Assembly: GCA_002914805.1 (NCBI GenBank)
Contig: JXTB01000606.1
Coordinates: 92,409-156,408, forward strand
Reading direction: 5' to 3'
From: Parasponia andersonii
Lineage: Eukaryota; Streptophyta; Magnoliopsida; Rosales; Cannabaceae
Length of the DNA: 64,000 nt
This document shows, one piece after another, positions 37,801-49,680 of the stretch (position 1 is its first letter; each line of letters starts with the position of its first letter). The translations under genes and the position numbers were made by a program. The notes under the pieces were generated by a model. That model was not told the origin of the DNA. It made no database searches and worked only from the letters and a program-made list of their open reading frames with translations.

Positions 37801-40800
37801 ATTCTTGCAACTTTTTTACCAACTTTAGAGGTGATACTGTTTTTTGTTTTGAATGTGGCATTTCTCATCATCTCAGGCGTGGTGCTTTGATAATCCGCCG
37901 GCTTTGTGTACTCTTAGATGCTGAAAGGGTCTACAGGGAATTCTCCACAATATTAGAAGGAGAATCTGATATGAACTTCGCATCTGTCATGGTTCAGGTT
38001 GTCATATTTCTGAGAGCTTAAATCTGTAATGCATGACTGACCTGATTGATGATAAGGGGCTTTTTGTATTTCATGAGATGAAGCAAGTCCATATCTGCTC
38101 ATAATAAGAGATGATGCAGATGTAACTAAAAAATGTCGAACTTTTGTTTCATCTCAAATGGAGTGGTCATTATCTTTTATTTAATTGTCGGCATCTTTAT
38201 TTATTTTTTATTAATTTCGTGATTTTCTTTTGCCTTTCAGGCTTTGAACTTGATTTTACTTACGTCCTCCGAATTATCTGAACTTCGCGATCTTTTGAAA
38301 AAGTCACTTGTGAACCCTGCCGGGAAGGACTTATTTGTTTCTTTGTATGCTTCATGGTGCCACTCACCCATGGCAATCATTAGTCTATGCTTGTTAGCTC
38401 AGGTAAGTGTTTAGAAGTTCGTCATGCGCATGTCATTGCGCAGCATACATTTTTGCTTGCTGGTTCACTTTTTATGTTTTGTAGCATTGCCTCATCACTT
38501 CTTATCTAATTTGACAGACATATCAGCATGCAAATGCTGTAATCCAGTCTCTTGTGGAGGAGGATATTAATGTGAAATTTTTGGTCCAGCTGGATAAATT
38601 GATTCGCTTGCTTGAGACTCCAATTTTTGCATATCTTAGATTACAGGTCACTGATGGATCCTTTCTTTAATGCCTTCATATTATGTTGGAAATTAGAATT
38701 GTATATTGATCACATGCTTGTTTACTTGGGAGAAAAGGACATTTATCATATCACGACATGATCATTCTTATTTGAGGATTATGTGTTACTTATTGACGAT
38801 ATCTTAGCCTTTGTTCCGGATTGAAAAATTGTACCTCTAGTTGCTTTCTCCTGCTGCTTCTTTTGTGATAAGTTTCCACTTGTATTGGTTTATTGGCTGG
38901 TTGTTAGGATTGGGCAGTTGGTTGTAGTTTGTTACTAGCTGGGGCTGGTTGTTATTGATTAGTGGTCAGTCAGGTGTAATCTTTGGTTAGCTAGTGGAGT
39001 TGGTGGTTATAAAAAATAGTGTTTGAAGCCTCATTTAGAGGAGTTCAGTTGTGTTAATTGGAATATAGAACTTAGTTCTTTAGGGGAGAGAGTGTTAGAC
39101 CTCTGGAAAGTCTAAAACCAGTTGTATAATTGATTCTTCAGCATCAAGGACCTATTATTCTTTATCTCTACTCTCATTTCAGCTACTGCTCTAGGATCCT
39201 ATCATCTTGATCTTCAGTGTGATGATTCATAAGTAAGTAAAGTGCAAACGTGATTGGTTGAGTTGATTGTAGGCAGATTTTGATAGAGGTCGGTAATGAA
39301 TAATTATTTAAAAAAAATGAAAACTTTGTTTATTGCAGAATGCAATTGGGGAATTTTGGAACAATCTTGAACACTGAGTGATGTATTCTTTAACCGTTTC
39401 TAAGTTCTGTTTGCTTGGCCAAAGCAGTCAAAGCATTCTGGTCCTATATATTTGCAAAATGGTGGTTTTGGCTCTCATATGATAATGCTAATAATAGCTT
39501 TTACAGGGAGAGGCATGATTTTTCCATACGGTTTTCTGATACTTGTTTTTTTTTTCCTTTTTCTTTTTTCCCAAAATCTCACCAAACCATTATGTGGTTC
39601 TTGCAGCTTCTTGAACCTGGAAGATACATGTGGTTGTTAAAAGCCTTGTATGGTCTTCTGATGTTGCTTCCCCAGGTACATCTCAAGCGTTAAGCTTTTC
39701 CATTTGGAATGTGCACAGATACTTGCTATGATGGTTTCTGCTTATCTTTCATTAATGTATGCAAATTATTGTGANCTGACTTGCAAATGAGCTCTGATGT
39801 AAGATGTTCGTTCAAGAAATGAGATGGAGTAAGGGAGTATAATAGCAGCATTCTATGTTTCCAACAAGGAATCAACAGCAATTTAGTACAATAAAATCAA
39901 AGCCAAAAGCTTTCCAAGAGAAGACTAATTTTATTTAGCCAAAGGCTAAATTCAAAGCGAGTTCAGCCGCAATTGAACTGTAACATATTGTTGATCCTTC
40001 TGTGAAGTACAGAGCACTCAGAATCCTGATAAGCCAAAGGGGGGAGCTAAAATTAAGAAAGTTTTTAAAATCCATCCGAATCTTTAGGGCCATATAAATC
40101 TCAAAATTATCTTGTGGTCAGATTATTAAGCTCCACAATTCTCGTGTTACTTCTGTGGAAATGCGAATTTGTGTGCTTGCCAAAGATAAGACCCAAAAAA
40201 CAAGGTCTTTCTTACAAGAATTGAAACAATTAACTCTAGTTTTTTTTTTTTGGATAGAAAACAATAGAAATTTCATAGCAAAACAAAGGTTACATCAAGA
40301 TCAGATGATAAGACATCATCTAAAAATGAAAACTAAACAAAGAACGACATCCATATAGACCAATCTCTACAAAGATCAGAAAAAGATAAAATCTTTAAAG
40401 ATTCTAGTGTCATAGACCCACAAGGCAACCAAATATTTTACTTTCTCCATGTAGAGTTCAGATCTTCTTTAGCATCATCAAAAATTCTTTTATTCCCCTC
40501 TATCCAAATTGACCAAAAAATAGCTATAACAGCCACATTCTGCAGCCCTTTCCTCCTTTCTTTCTTGCTATTAATTCCAGAAGCCTGAAGGAGAACATTC
40601 GGGCAATCTTTTGGCCAAACCCAATAGACCCCAAACTCAAGTAGTATTCTAGACCATAATGATGAAGCTAAAGGACTGGATAAATAAATGATTCCAATCC
40701 TCATTTTGAATATTTGTCTCCATTTTAGCTGACTCTAGGATCTCCAGGCTTGTTATTATTATGGTTTTAGGCTGTTTTTCCTGCTCCATGCTATGAAGAC

Positions 40801-41656
40801 TTAATGTACCAATTCTTTTTTCTATGCTGAATTGCAGCAAAGTGCCGCCTTCAAGATACTAAGAACTCGTCTAAAAACTGTACCCACTTACTCATTCAGT
40901 GGTGAGCAACTTAAGCGGACTTCTTCCGGAAACTCCTATCAGATTTTTCATCACGTTTCAGGTGGATTACATGTAACTGAAGATGGAGACTTAAATGAGG
41001 ATGAAAAGAATTTGCATAATGGAATTAAATTTGCTTTGAGACTACAACAGTTTGAGCAAATGCAGCACCAGCATCGTCTGCATGCTAAAGCTCAGACACA
41101 ATCTCGAACCAGTTCTGCATCATCAGCATCATCAAAGGTTTGTGCAACTTATTATTTTCCTGTTATTACTACTACTGTGACTTATTTAAAGTTGAACCAA
41201 GTATTTATTTTTCAGTCAGTGTCAATACAGCATTACGAAGTATATTCTGTCTTTTTGTTTCATGGTGCCTCTTAAGTTACTTTAAGATCCAATTGGTTGT
41301 TGTGCCTCAATCTAATAATTTTCAGTCATTAACTCTACATCAAATTGGTTTAGGCTAGGAAACTGGATAGGCATTAGGCAGTCTAAATTGACTAGGAAAC
41401 TAGGAAGCTAATCTAGAATTTACATATTCCTGAAAAAAGTTTATATGAACTTTGTAATTATCAACCCCTTATTTTGAAGATGTATAATCCTAAGGCTTTG
41501 TAGATTGTAGGTCTGTATCCACTTGGTTCATATTATTGTTTGCCATACATGCAGGAGGTGCAAAGACCTGAAGAATCCACAGGCTCTAATTCCTGGGAAA
41601 TGAATAGGCCTCCTTCGATATCCTCAAGGAGAGGTCCAGGACAGTTGCAACTATGA
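31900..41656 (+). CDS. VAC14: VAC14, scaffold of the PI(3,5)P2 kinase complex (20 exons)
   Basis: Coding exons: 31900-31989, 32094-32207, 32318-32383, 33796-33885, 33976-34095, 34217-34245, 34378-34520, 34603-34697, 35174-35260, 35385-35492, 35639-35730, 35970-36051, 36718-36783, 37651-37766, 37877-37997, 38241-38402, 38518-38646, 39607-39675, 40838-41137, 41555-41656. All have GT..AG introns and join in frame to 726 aa, close to plant VAC14 length. The N-terminus ([20 protein letters not shown]) begins a HEAT/ARM solenoid with the Fab1-binding part at about residues 60-165. Residues about 480-610 match the Fig4-binding domain ([25 protein letters not shown]). The tail is Ser/Gln/His-rich. 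VAC14 holds the PIKfyve/Fab1 kinase and Fig4 phosphatase together on endosome and vacuole membranes. No broken residue was seen; introns carry transposon remains. Confidence 0.93.
32061..32080. repeat. (TATG)5 microsatellite in VAC14 intron 1
   Basis: Five tandem TATG units lie 13 bases before the acceptor of exon 2, so length variation would alter the acceptor's upstream region. Confidence 0.8.
37234..37397. repeat. 82-bp tandem duplication in VAC14 intron 13
   Basis: The stretch CCCCAAATGATGTGGCAAG...CATTTAATGGTTA occurs twice with a period of 82 bp and a few differences. Short inverted pieces (CTGCCACA and TGTGGCAG) lie in and beside it, so it may be a small transposon remnant. It does not touch the splice sites. 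Confidence 0.7.
38902..39204 (+). mobile_element. Possible solo LTR in VAC14 intron 17
   Basis: The 303-bp segment begins TGTTAGGAT and ends ATCCTATCA, an imperfect inverted pair with TG..CA tips, as in Copia or TRIM LTRs. It contains GGTTATAAAAAATAG (TATA-like) and a leader with AGGGGAGAGAGTGTTAG. The five flanking bases (CTGGT and TCTTG) do not match, so the duplication has decayed or the call is wrong. No coding region. Confidence 0.45.
40240..40731 (-). mobile_element. 5'-truncated LINE (L1-type) copy in VAC14 intron 18
   Basis: On the minus strand a frame at 40438-40704 matches the C-terminal end of plant LINE polyproteins after the reverse transcriptase (zf-RVT region: [31 protein letters not shown]). 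One frame shift separates it from the upstream words [10 protein letters not shown]. The element ends in a poly(A) tail, seen as T12 at 40240-40251. Both sides carry ACTCTAG (40233-40239 and 40732-40738), a 7-bp target-site duplication that fixes the borders. The copy is 492 bp, so most of the LINE is missing. It is antisense to VAC14 and removed with the intron. Confidence 0.85.
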
Positions 41657-43709
41657 CAGTAATGCCTGCTTCTGGAGCCCTTCCTGAAATTATAATTATG
41701 GGTGATCTCATCATATGAAGCCGTGAATTGGGATCTCTGGTATAATTTGTAAAATTGTATATCATAGTAGTTTGTTCTATGGAACTTGTGGCGGTTGGGA
41801 TGTTGAAAATTGGGTTTTTCCTTTTTTTTTTTTTTTTGGAATTGAAATGGAAGCTCAGTTTTGGCTGAGCTATATTCTTTTGACTTTGTAAACGGGATAC
41901 AAACCCCACGTGGTTCTATTATTTTTTATTGAAAAACCATGTGGGCTAGCTAGAGGGATATATTTAATTTAGAAGATGCAGTTTGTTCTTTCTCTGGCTA
42001 TCTGGTACAGCCGATGTTTATTTATATATACATATATATTATGTCTATATATTAAACAAATCAGTTATTTCATGTACACTTTTTTTGGAGAGGAGAAAAA
42101 AAAAGAACGTATATTTGTTAATTGGATGTATGTGTCGTCTAATATACCGTCTTTGTTAATATGATTTATGCATTGCTTTGGAAACTGACCTTTATTAGAA
42201 GTTGAAAGGTTTTAATCTTTGCCGCTGAGATCTTGTCCTCTACCAAATAGGCGCTGATAATGAAATATATTCAAAAGGGTTCAATGTTATGATGAGTCAT
42301 ACTTATGCAATCTACTTTATAACGTTTAAAAGCCATTCTAAACTGGAGTTTAAGAAGGTTGCCGTTTAGCCAAGTGAATTTTCTTCGTACGAATGAGCAA
42401 AACGTATTAGCGCGTTCTCCCATCATGTACCTCTTTTTCTTTATTATTATTACTGTGTATGTCTGTTGTTGGTGGATGGCGATGAATCTGATAATTGAAC
42501 TCGTGAAACTTGGTTATATTCAACATGTGGAGAAAAAATTGACAGTTTTAGCATTCCTCTAAATCTGTAACGTGGGCAAGTAAGAAGGGGGAGTGCTCAT
42601 TTCGTGATAGTATTGCCATAGAAAAGTGGAATAGAAAAGTGGAATGGAGATCCGAATTTAAATTTTTGCCCAATTTTAGTATGTCAATCTATTCAACTAA
42701 TATCTGAATAACACCGTATTAATTTTTTTTAAAAGAGAAAACTAGATGATTTTTTTTTTAAAAGAGAAAACTAGATGATGGTCAATTTTTTAAACCAAAA
42801 ATTGGTTTAAGTAGACGTCTATATTTTAAAAATTGTAACTAAATATTCATTCTTTTTAAAATCAAAATTTGATTGTAGAATATATTGCATTTTTATTTTT
42901 GTCACTAAGTGAGTTAGATTTTTAAGTATAAATTTTTGAACTTGAGTCATATTCTAAACTCTCAACCAAGCAAAATAGCCTTTGAGGGTTTCATATTTTA
43001 AACGAGTCCTAAACTAATTGGTTAGATATGAAGTGAGCCACCAAAACTATACAGAATTTTAAGTTCCTATAAATTTTCTCAGCTAGTAGAGTGGTTTCAA
43101 GGAAAAAGGGAAACTTCATGATACTATGTTGATTATTTCTCGTCCTTATATTTTTCAATCTAGTTTTATTGCGCCACAATTTGACACTTAATACGGTTGA
43201 CTCCCATTGGGTTTTTCAAGCATTTATTCTAGGGTTATGGTTGTTAACTTTAACATTAAACATTATTGACGTGAGTGACACCGTGTCTTAAAGAAACAGT
43301 AGTAGAAGTACAAAAAAAAAAAACGAAAATGTAAGGATGTTCGGTAATAAAAACTGCAACAAAATTTTACATCTTTTTTCTTCCTTTTTGCCTGGAAGCC
43401 TTTTTTCACGCGGTATAGTTGGACCATTCCAAGTAAAAAGAGAGAAATGCAGCTAGTAATATTGCATTCAATAAGTGCTAGGCATACAGGTAAGATACAG
43501 TGGATTACCAAAATTTATTTGAATATACATAAATCTACACCTCCCTTTTGTTTGTCAATTACATATACAGCCAAAACCCATTTTTGCTTTTCCCTGGTGT
43601 AACCTCAATATTTGATTGTCTGCAACACCTATAGCTGAACTCTAAGTGTTCGATAGCCACTTTACAGATCACAATCCAAGATGGATGATCCCTAAACATC
43701 TTGTAAAGT
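41657..43709. other. Space between two convergent genes, 3' ends, no further gene
   Basis: The first few hundred bases must hold the VAC14 3' untranslated region. A tandem copy of TTTTTTTAAAAGAGAAAACT (about 42,726 and 42,752) and AT-rich text lie in the middle. Small open frames (42359-42562, 43263-43511) show no domain. The right end holds the 3' untranslated region of the ankyrin gene on the minus strand. Confidence 0.5.
43514..43519 (-). terminator. Possible poly(A) signal of the ankyrin gene
   Basis: AATAAA on the minus strand lies about 190 bases after the stop codon, a usual distance for a plant near-upstream element. No transcript evidence is available. Confidence 0.35.
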
Positions 43710-46700
43710 TCACAAAGCATATATTTTATCAAGGTCGGAATTATAGTCCTCAAGATCTGATACATTTGCAGAGTATACTGACCAGGAAAAGGACTTGCTT
43801 CCACTTGCCCTTTTGATGCGCCTTTGAGAGTCGTGATGGAAGCCACAATGTTGCCGGAAAACAAAGTAGCACATGCTTGCGAGAGTGCCAATAAGAATTG
43901 GTGCTCCCACAATAGTTATGACAATTGCCATCCACGAATCTTTCTTCCCAACAACCTCAAAAGCTATCGAAAGAAAAGCCCCACAAGTGCAAGCACAGGC
44001 TACCCACATTAGTTTGTTAACCACTGATACGACCTGCTTCTGAGCCCTTGTATCCCAAGCCACCAAAGTAATCTGAACCACGACAACTGATAGAGAAATG
44101 AAGAGAGATATGGCATTCAAAATGTAGAACACTCGGAAACCGACATGATTAGCAATGTTGGCCTTTCCTACTTCCTTTCCACGCATTATATATTGACCAG
44201 GTAAGTTAAATATTGCCAAGAAGGCTATTGAAGCGAAAAGAACAGCAACGAGAGTCACAGAATTGGTGGTGTTCTGGACAGCTTCTCTGTGTAGCTTCTT
44301 AAGTTCTTTTGCAATACCAGAAACTCGTCGTCTTGTTTTTTCGTTTTGTATGAGTTGTGACTGAACCTCATGCTTAATGTCACTTACAGTTCTCTTGAGT
44401 TCCATTGCTTCATCAACTTGGCCAACAAATCTAGCATGCTTGGCACCAGCTTCTGCTAGAGCGTCCTTAATTTCAAGTGAAGCTTCTCCATATTGTAATT
44501 TGTCTGCCAAATCCATCGCCGTCTCTTGATGATTATTTATGGCATTGACATCAACAGATGTAAAACTTAGCAACATGCTTACTATCTGAAGAAAAAGGAA
44601 CAAAAAATCAGTGATAAGCAGACACAGAAAAAGTGTATTCTCTCATATTCAGGAGAGCAATAGAAGGAACTTAAACACCTTAAGTTGAATTCTAGAGACC
44701 TCTTCCAATAAAAGGTTTTTATAAGTATACAATCCAAAAGGGATAACTCTCCCAATAAAAGGTTTTTATAAGTATACAATCCAAAAGGGATAACTCTCCC
44801 AATAAAATGTTTTTATAAGTATACAATCCAAAAAGGATACCTCTCCCAGTAAAAGGTTTTCATAAGTTTACAATCCAACAGTATTTCTAAGCTTGTTCTT
44901 TATTTTTTTTTATTTTATTATTATTATTTTTTGTTGATACTATGCTTGTTCTTTCTGAAGCAAAGTTGAGACATTCAATAAAGTAAAGCTGGCTCTCATC
45001 TTAGCCAACGACCAACCAAGTAATGAGAATAACGAAATCTATGTGATTACAGAATGAGTCAATCATCACTGCAACAAGCAGTTCCTAATCCAGTTTATAA
45101 TTAGGCATTCCTTTTCAATACTGGGTCCTCCCGCTAAAAGAAGCCATAGCAGACTTAGTCACTTGATACCATAACACAAAACTATCAAAAGGAAACTCAA
45201 CTAACACATAGAAAACTAGACACTATTTAAGACAAGATTTTATCCTAAATCTATATTCTTGTTTTTCATATTAAATAAAATTTAAATGGAAATATACCTG
45301 TGGACGGCATTTTCTTGTAGCTATGTGCACAGCTGTGTTGCCCTTCTTGTCACATTCGTTCAATATAGAGTGATCGGTGAGCAGTATCGCCTCTACTACT
45401 GAAGGACACTGACCTTTTACTGCCATATGGAGAGCAGTTTGGCCCTTCTTATCTTTGACACATACTATTTCTGGATCACGATCTATTAGTGTCTTTACAA
45501 TACGAAGAAGGCCATACCTAGCAGTGTTATGCAATGCGGTTTTTCCATTTTTCCTCACTATCCTTATTGCACTAACATCAGCATCCAAGATTGCATTGAC
45601 CACCTCCAAGTGGTCCTGAAAGGCAGCTGAATAAAGGGGGCTGGTGTTTGACAAGTCGCAAGATTTGCAAAGTTCTGGCCAAATTCCCAAAAGTGTCTTT
45701 ACGATACCTAAAAAAAACATGACAGACAGTCAATAGCATATCCTCCAGAAGAAACCCCTTATCATCAACTTTCAAGGAAAAGAAGTTCTAAACACTTACA
45801 AGGTAACATATAAAAAATTAGACAAACGAAAAATATCACTCTCTTTTGCACCATCGGGTTGAATAAAAAAGATCCTTCGTATCAAAATTCTACCAGTATG
45901 GGGAAAATTATTATTAGCGCCCATACTTTTCTAAAGAAATAACAGTCTTTGACTAGAAATAACATAACAGCGTGCAAGTTATCTCTACCTTTTACTACAA
46001 TCTACTTAAAAAGTTTCCATCGCCGGAACATTTAAATCATCACTTTTAGTGTTACCCTTTTAAGAATTGATGCATACAACTCTAATTGCGGGAAAGAACA
46101 CCAATACGTATAGAAAGCAGCATTCTGATACAAAGTAATAGTCTGTTTTCACACATCTTAATTTAAACAACATTAAGCATTATGTTGCCAATAGTTCAAT
46201 GGTAATTCAGTTACATAAGAATCAATTTATGTAGATACTACTAGATTTTGATGTCTCCCAACAAAATTCTCAAACTACTCAAGAACTTATCTCTAAACAA
46301 TATTTTTAACTACTTAGTTTCCCGGTTCTATGAGAAAAGGTAGCATAAATTTATGCTAAAGCTATACATAATCTAAGCTAACACCAATCTCCCTATGTCC
46401 GACTACAGTCCACTCTTGCAACAAAATGAAACGATCGAACCCATAAAGTTAATCGATATGAATCAACCAAAAAAACAAACCAATTCTCAAAAACGACCAT
46501 GACCCATTTCAGAAATCAGAAAACTCGAGCAGAGTTTGAATTTCAAAACAATTTTATCTTTAAAAAAAAATAAAAAAGCATACCCAAGTGGCCTCGCTTA
46601 GCAGCGACATGAAACGCGTCCATGTCGGACTTGGACCTGATCTTCACCGTCTCAGTATCACAGAACTTGAGCAAGTACCGAAACACGTCCTCCAGATTAT

Positions 46701-46896
46701 TCTCTGCGGCGACGTACAGGGCAGTCTCCCCTGCGTCGTTCTGGACCGCCATCAGATCAGACAAGGTCGATCCATCAGACGGCTCCTCCTGTGTCAACTT
46801 ATCCAGCAACCCCTTGAGTGTTTGGAGGTCTCCCGATTCGACGGCCGAGAAGAACGACTGGTGGGTGATGAAGCGCAGAGACTTGGACTCCATCAT
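43710..46896 (-). CDS. Ankyrin-repeat membrane protein with PGG domain (3 exons)
   Basis: Exons on the minus strand: 46896-46584, 45707-45298, 44585-43710. They join in frame to 532 aa. Residues about 10-265 hold some seven or eight ankyrin repeats (for example ETALYVAAENNLEDVFRYLL, KTALHNTARYGLLRIVKTLI, QTALHMAVKGQCPSVVEAIL). A basic, partly coiled linker follows (about 300-345), then a PGG domain with four hydrophobic spans near 348-367, 392-415, 431-452 and 459-484; the signature reads LPGQY rather than PGGY. The C-terminal tail is Ser-rich and acidic. It is closest in layout to Arabidopsis At2g01680 and related to ITN1 and ACD6, membrane proteins of stress and defence signalling. Its own role is unknown. 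It lies tail to tail with VAC14. The start is the first in-frame ATG of exon 1, followed immediately by a second Met (MMESKS). Confidence 0.9.
44705..44879. repeat. 47-bp minisatellite, nearly four units, in ankyrin-gene intron 2
   Basis: The unit begins AATAAAAGGTTTTTATAAG and continues through CAATCCAAAAGGGATAACTCTCCC. Unit starts are at 44707, 44754, 44801 and 44848, an exact period of 47 bp. The first two units are almost identical, later ones have a few changes. It begins about 120 bp from the exon 3 acceptor. Confidence 0.9.
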
Positions 46897-47359
46897 ATCT
46901 CACTCTCAGACAAAAAAAAAAAAAAGCTCACTCCAAATTCAATCAATACCTGTAGCTATAAATCTCTCTTTGTATGTTCTTTCATCAATGGCTAATAAGC
47001 CAGACCAGACCAGACCAGCGTGGTGTTCAAAACACAGATAAGGAATCGAAAACGCGTAACAGTATGGTCAGGAAAAAAAAAGGGTGTGATTTTGTTGATG
47101 AAGCTAGATGTAATAATTTTATGTATTTGTGATATGACAATAATGGGGTCTCATGTTTCAACTTTCAATTTCAAGTGGTCTGTCTTTTCAGTTGGCAACA
47201 GCCAAATGGGCAATTATTATTTTATTAAAGACCCAAAAATTGGAGAAAAACAGAGTATTTGGATTGTTTCATGGCGATGACGTCGATGACAGAGAAAGTG
47301 GGGTCTTTGTGAATGGAAACCATGTGAACATGATTGAAGGAGTTGACAACACCCCCCCC
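46897..47359 (-). promoter_or_regulatory. Upstream region of the ankyrin gene, cut by the gap
   Basis: It should hold the 5' leader and proximal promoter. A CCAGACCAGACCAGACCAG repeat (about 47,001-47,019) and an A13 run are visible. No clear TATA box at a suitable distance. It ends in a run of C just before the N run. Open frames here that run into the N are artefacts. Confidence 0.4.
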
Positions 47360-47770
47360 NNNNNNNNNNNNNNNNNNNNNNNNNNNNNNNNNNNNNNNNN
47401 NNNNNNNNNNNNNNNNNNNNNNNNNNNNNNNNNNNNNNNNNNNNNNNNNNNNNNNNNNNNNNNNNNNNNNNNNNNNNNNNNNNNNNNNNNNNNNNNNNNN
47501 NNNNNNNNNNNNNNNNNNNNNNNNNNNNNNNNNNNNNNNNNNNNNNNNNNNNNNNNNNNNNNNNNNNNNNNNNNNNNNNNNNNNNNNNNNNNNNNNNNNN
47601 NNNNNNNNNNNNNNNNNNNNNNNNNNNNNNNNNNNNNNNNNNNNNNNNNNNNNNNNNNNNNNNNNNNNNNNNNNNNNNNNNNNNNNNNNNNNNNNNNNNN
47701 NNNNNNNNNNNNNNNNNNNNNNNNNNNNNNNNNNNNNNNNNNNNNNNNNNNNNNNNNNNNNNNNNNNNNN
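47360..47770. other. Assembly gap (411 N)
   Basis: Unknown bases. The sequence before it ends in nine C after an A, which suggests that a homopolymer stopped the read. Two single N are at 3343 and 39775. Confidence 0.99.
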
Positions 47771-48949
47771 AATCGGTTGAATCAATATATCAAACAGTAA
47801 AATAAAAGAGTAAAAAAAAAGTGATTTTAACATTCTCGAATTATTTTCAAATAATCTCACTGACTAATTCAATTCAGTTGATTTTGCTTTGGATAATTGA
47901 CCTCAATTAGATTGGATATGTTGGTAATTTCCATTAATAAACTTGTACTGGGTCGATTCAATTTTCAACTTTAAAAATAATCAATCTAAACTAATTACTT
48001 TACACATTCTAGCACCAAATAGATTTTTCATTTTTTATTTTGTTTTTTATTTTTATAGTTTGTGAAGCTTTTACCTTTTTTTCCCCTCAATTTCATCTAG
48101 AAAAGGCAAAAAAATTTCAACCTCTTTTTATTTTCATTGAGAATTAGCCAAAAAAGGCTCAAAATAGTCTTATTGATATAATTTTAAAATGAAAATGGCG
48201 GAAAATATTTTTTTAAATTTTTCTAAAGTAACCTCAAAAAATGTTAATTTATTCATGAGAGGGAAAAAAAATCCAGAGAAAAAACAACATGAAAAGGCTA
48301 GTAAAAGAAAAAGGAAACACAACAAAAAGAAATGAAAACACAACCTGTATTTAAAAGTTTTCCTTTCAGCTCTAGGTCGAATATTGTAAAAAGGACGTTT
48401 AGAATCTTTCTTCGTTTGAGTCTATGAAGGATAGTCTCTCATCCGTATTCAGCAACTACAAGTTCCATCTCTCTTTGTGCTCTTGTTGGGCCATCCTCCA
48501 TTTCATCCAAGAACGAGGCCCAAGATATATAAATATATATATATATATGTGTGTGTGTGTGGGACTCATCTGTTGAAGAAATAATAGGGGAATGATAAAC
48601 CACATATATAGGCTCCCTCCACCAAATCAGTTGTCAGAGAAATTCCACTAGAGTCTTCGACGAGGTCAAACGACCCAAGAAAGATGATTTTATCAGCTTC
48701 CTCCTCATTATGACTGCATAGTTAATCTAACTCTGATGTACTTCTATTAATTCATCATTAGTAGTACTGTTATCTTTAGTGATCTTATTCGCCTCAATTA
48801 TAACAATGTCTTGAACAAACTTTTTTTTATGCATGCATGCATGCTCCCTAAGAGGTTGCTAATTAGAGACTGGTTCCTAGTTTGAAGACTGTCAATCGAG
48901 CCGAGCTTTTAGGTTGATATTCTTTTCAGGTTTTGGATTGACCTCTAGC
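47771..48949. other. Intergenic, no gene seen
   Basis: AT-rich, no coding region. It includes a compound (AT)n(GT)n microsatellite at about 48,530-48,560 and a GCATGCATGCATGC run near 48,833. I recognise no element. Confidence 0.5.
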
Positions 48950-49680
48950 TTCAGAATTGGATTTATCCTCAATTTTAATCCACTTGCACTTACTCATGGA
49001 AATTGGAATACCTTACAATATTACCGCTCACATAAAAATCTGGCCAGTTTCCGTAATCAACAGAGATAGAGGAACAAGAAATTTCTCATTCAATTATGAG
49101 ATTACCGAGGATATCTCCCAAAAGGTCAACACATCTATAAGCAACCGAGAAAAATGACCTTAAGGGGAGTACCAATAGTAACCCTAGCAATATGTGACAA
49201 AATCTGGATGCAAATATTTGCACCTACGCTCAAAGAATCAAACCCATGCCTTAGAATTGTGTAGATATATTTTTGCTTATATGGATTGAATTTCGGTGAC
49301 AAAACTTGCAACTCCTATCTTAAGTCATAGAAATATAAAAATTATAGAATGGTCTCCTTAATAATATCAACTTCCAAGAGCCTTTTGGCTTCCATAAATC
49401 TTGCAGTTGCAGTTTAGCATGGAAGGCATTCACCTTCTACAATGTATCACCTTTTGCAATAATTAGTTGGCAACTAAGAGAATCTTTATATAAATCTACT
49501 TTCTTTTGTTTTAAATTTTTTTTATCAATTTTAATTGAAATACAGTCACCCTTACAAGTTGGTGGCGTTAGTGGTGCCACTAGCAGGTAAGATGGATCAC
49601 CATTGATTGGAGAAGTCTTTTTCATAATGTCTTGGATGCCTCGTAATCTGAGAGGCGCAATATCCCTCGAGATCAAACCA
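48950..49680 (-). pseudogene. Decayed DUF4283 / zinc-knuckle (LINE ORF1-type) fragment
   Basis: Minus-strand pieces match the DUF4283 domain of plant LINE ORF1-like proteins. From about 49,560 down there is a stretch with SLSCQLIIAKGDTL, then LQDLWKPKGSWKLILL in the next frame near 49,400, ARVTIGTPLKV near 49,180, and a region near 49,000-49,080 in the position where the family has YENLPDFC before the zinc knuckle. Frames change and stops interrupt it, so it is not functional. No reverse transcriptase is visible next to it. The matches are from memory of the family and the order is right. Confidence 0.6.

Noticed and set aside
40155-40358. 67-codon plus-strand frame in VAC14 intron 18
   Set aside because: It is partly antisense to the LINE tail and runs through its T12 stretch.
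46588-47041. Two plus-strand frames of about 135-139 codons
   Set aside because: They are antisense to exon 1 of the ankyrin gene, where GC content is higher and stops are rare.
47153-47860. Long open frames on both strands across 47.2-47.8 kb
   Set aside because: They run through the 411 N and exist only because unknown bases give no stops.
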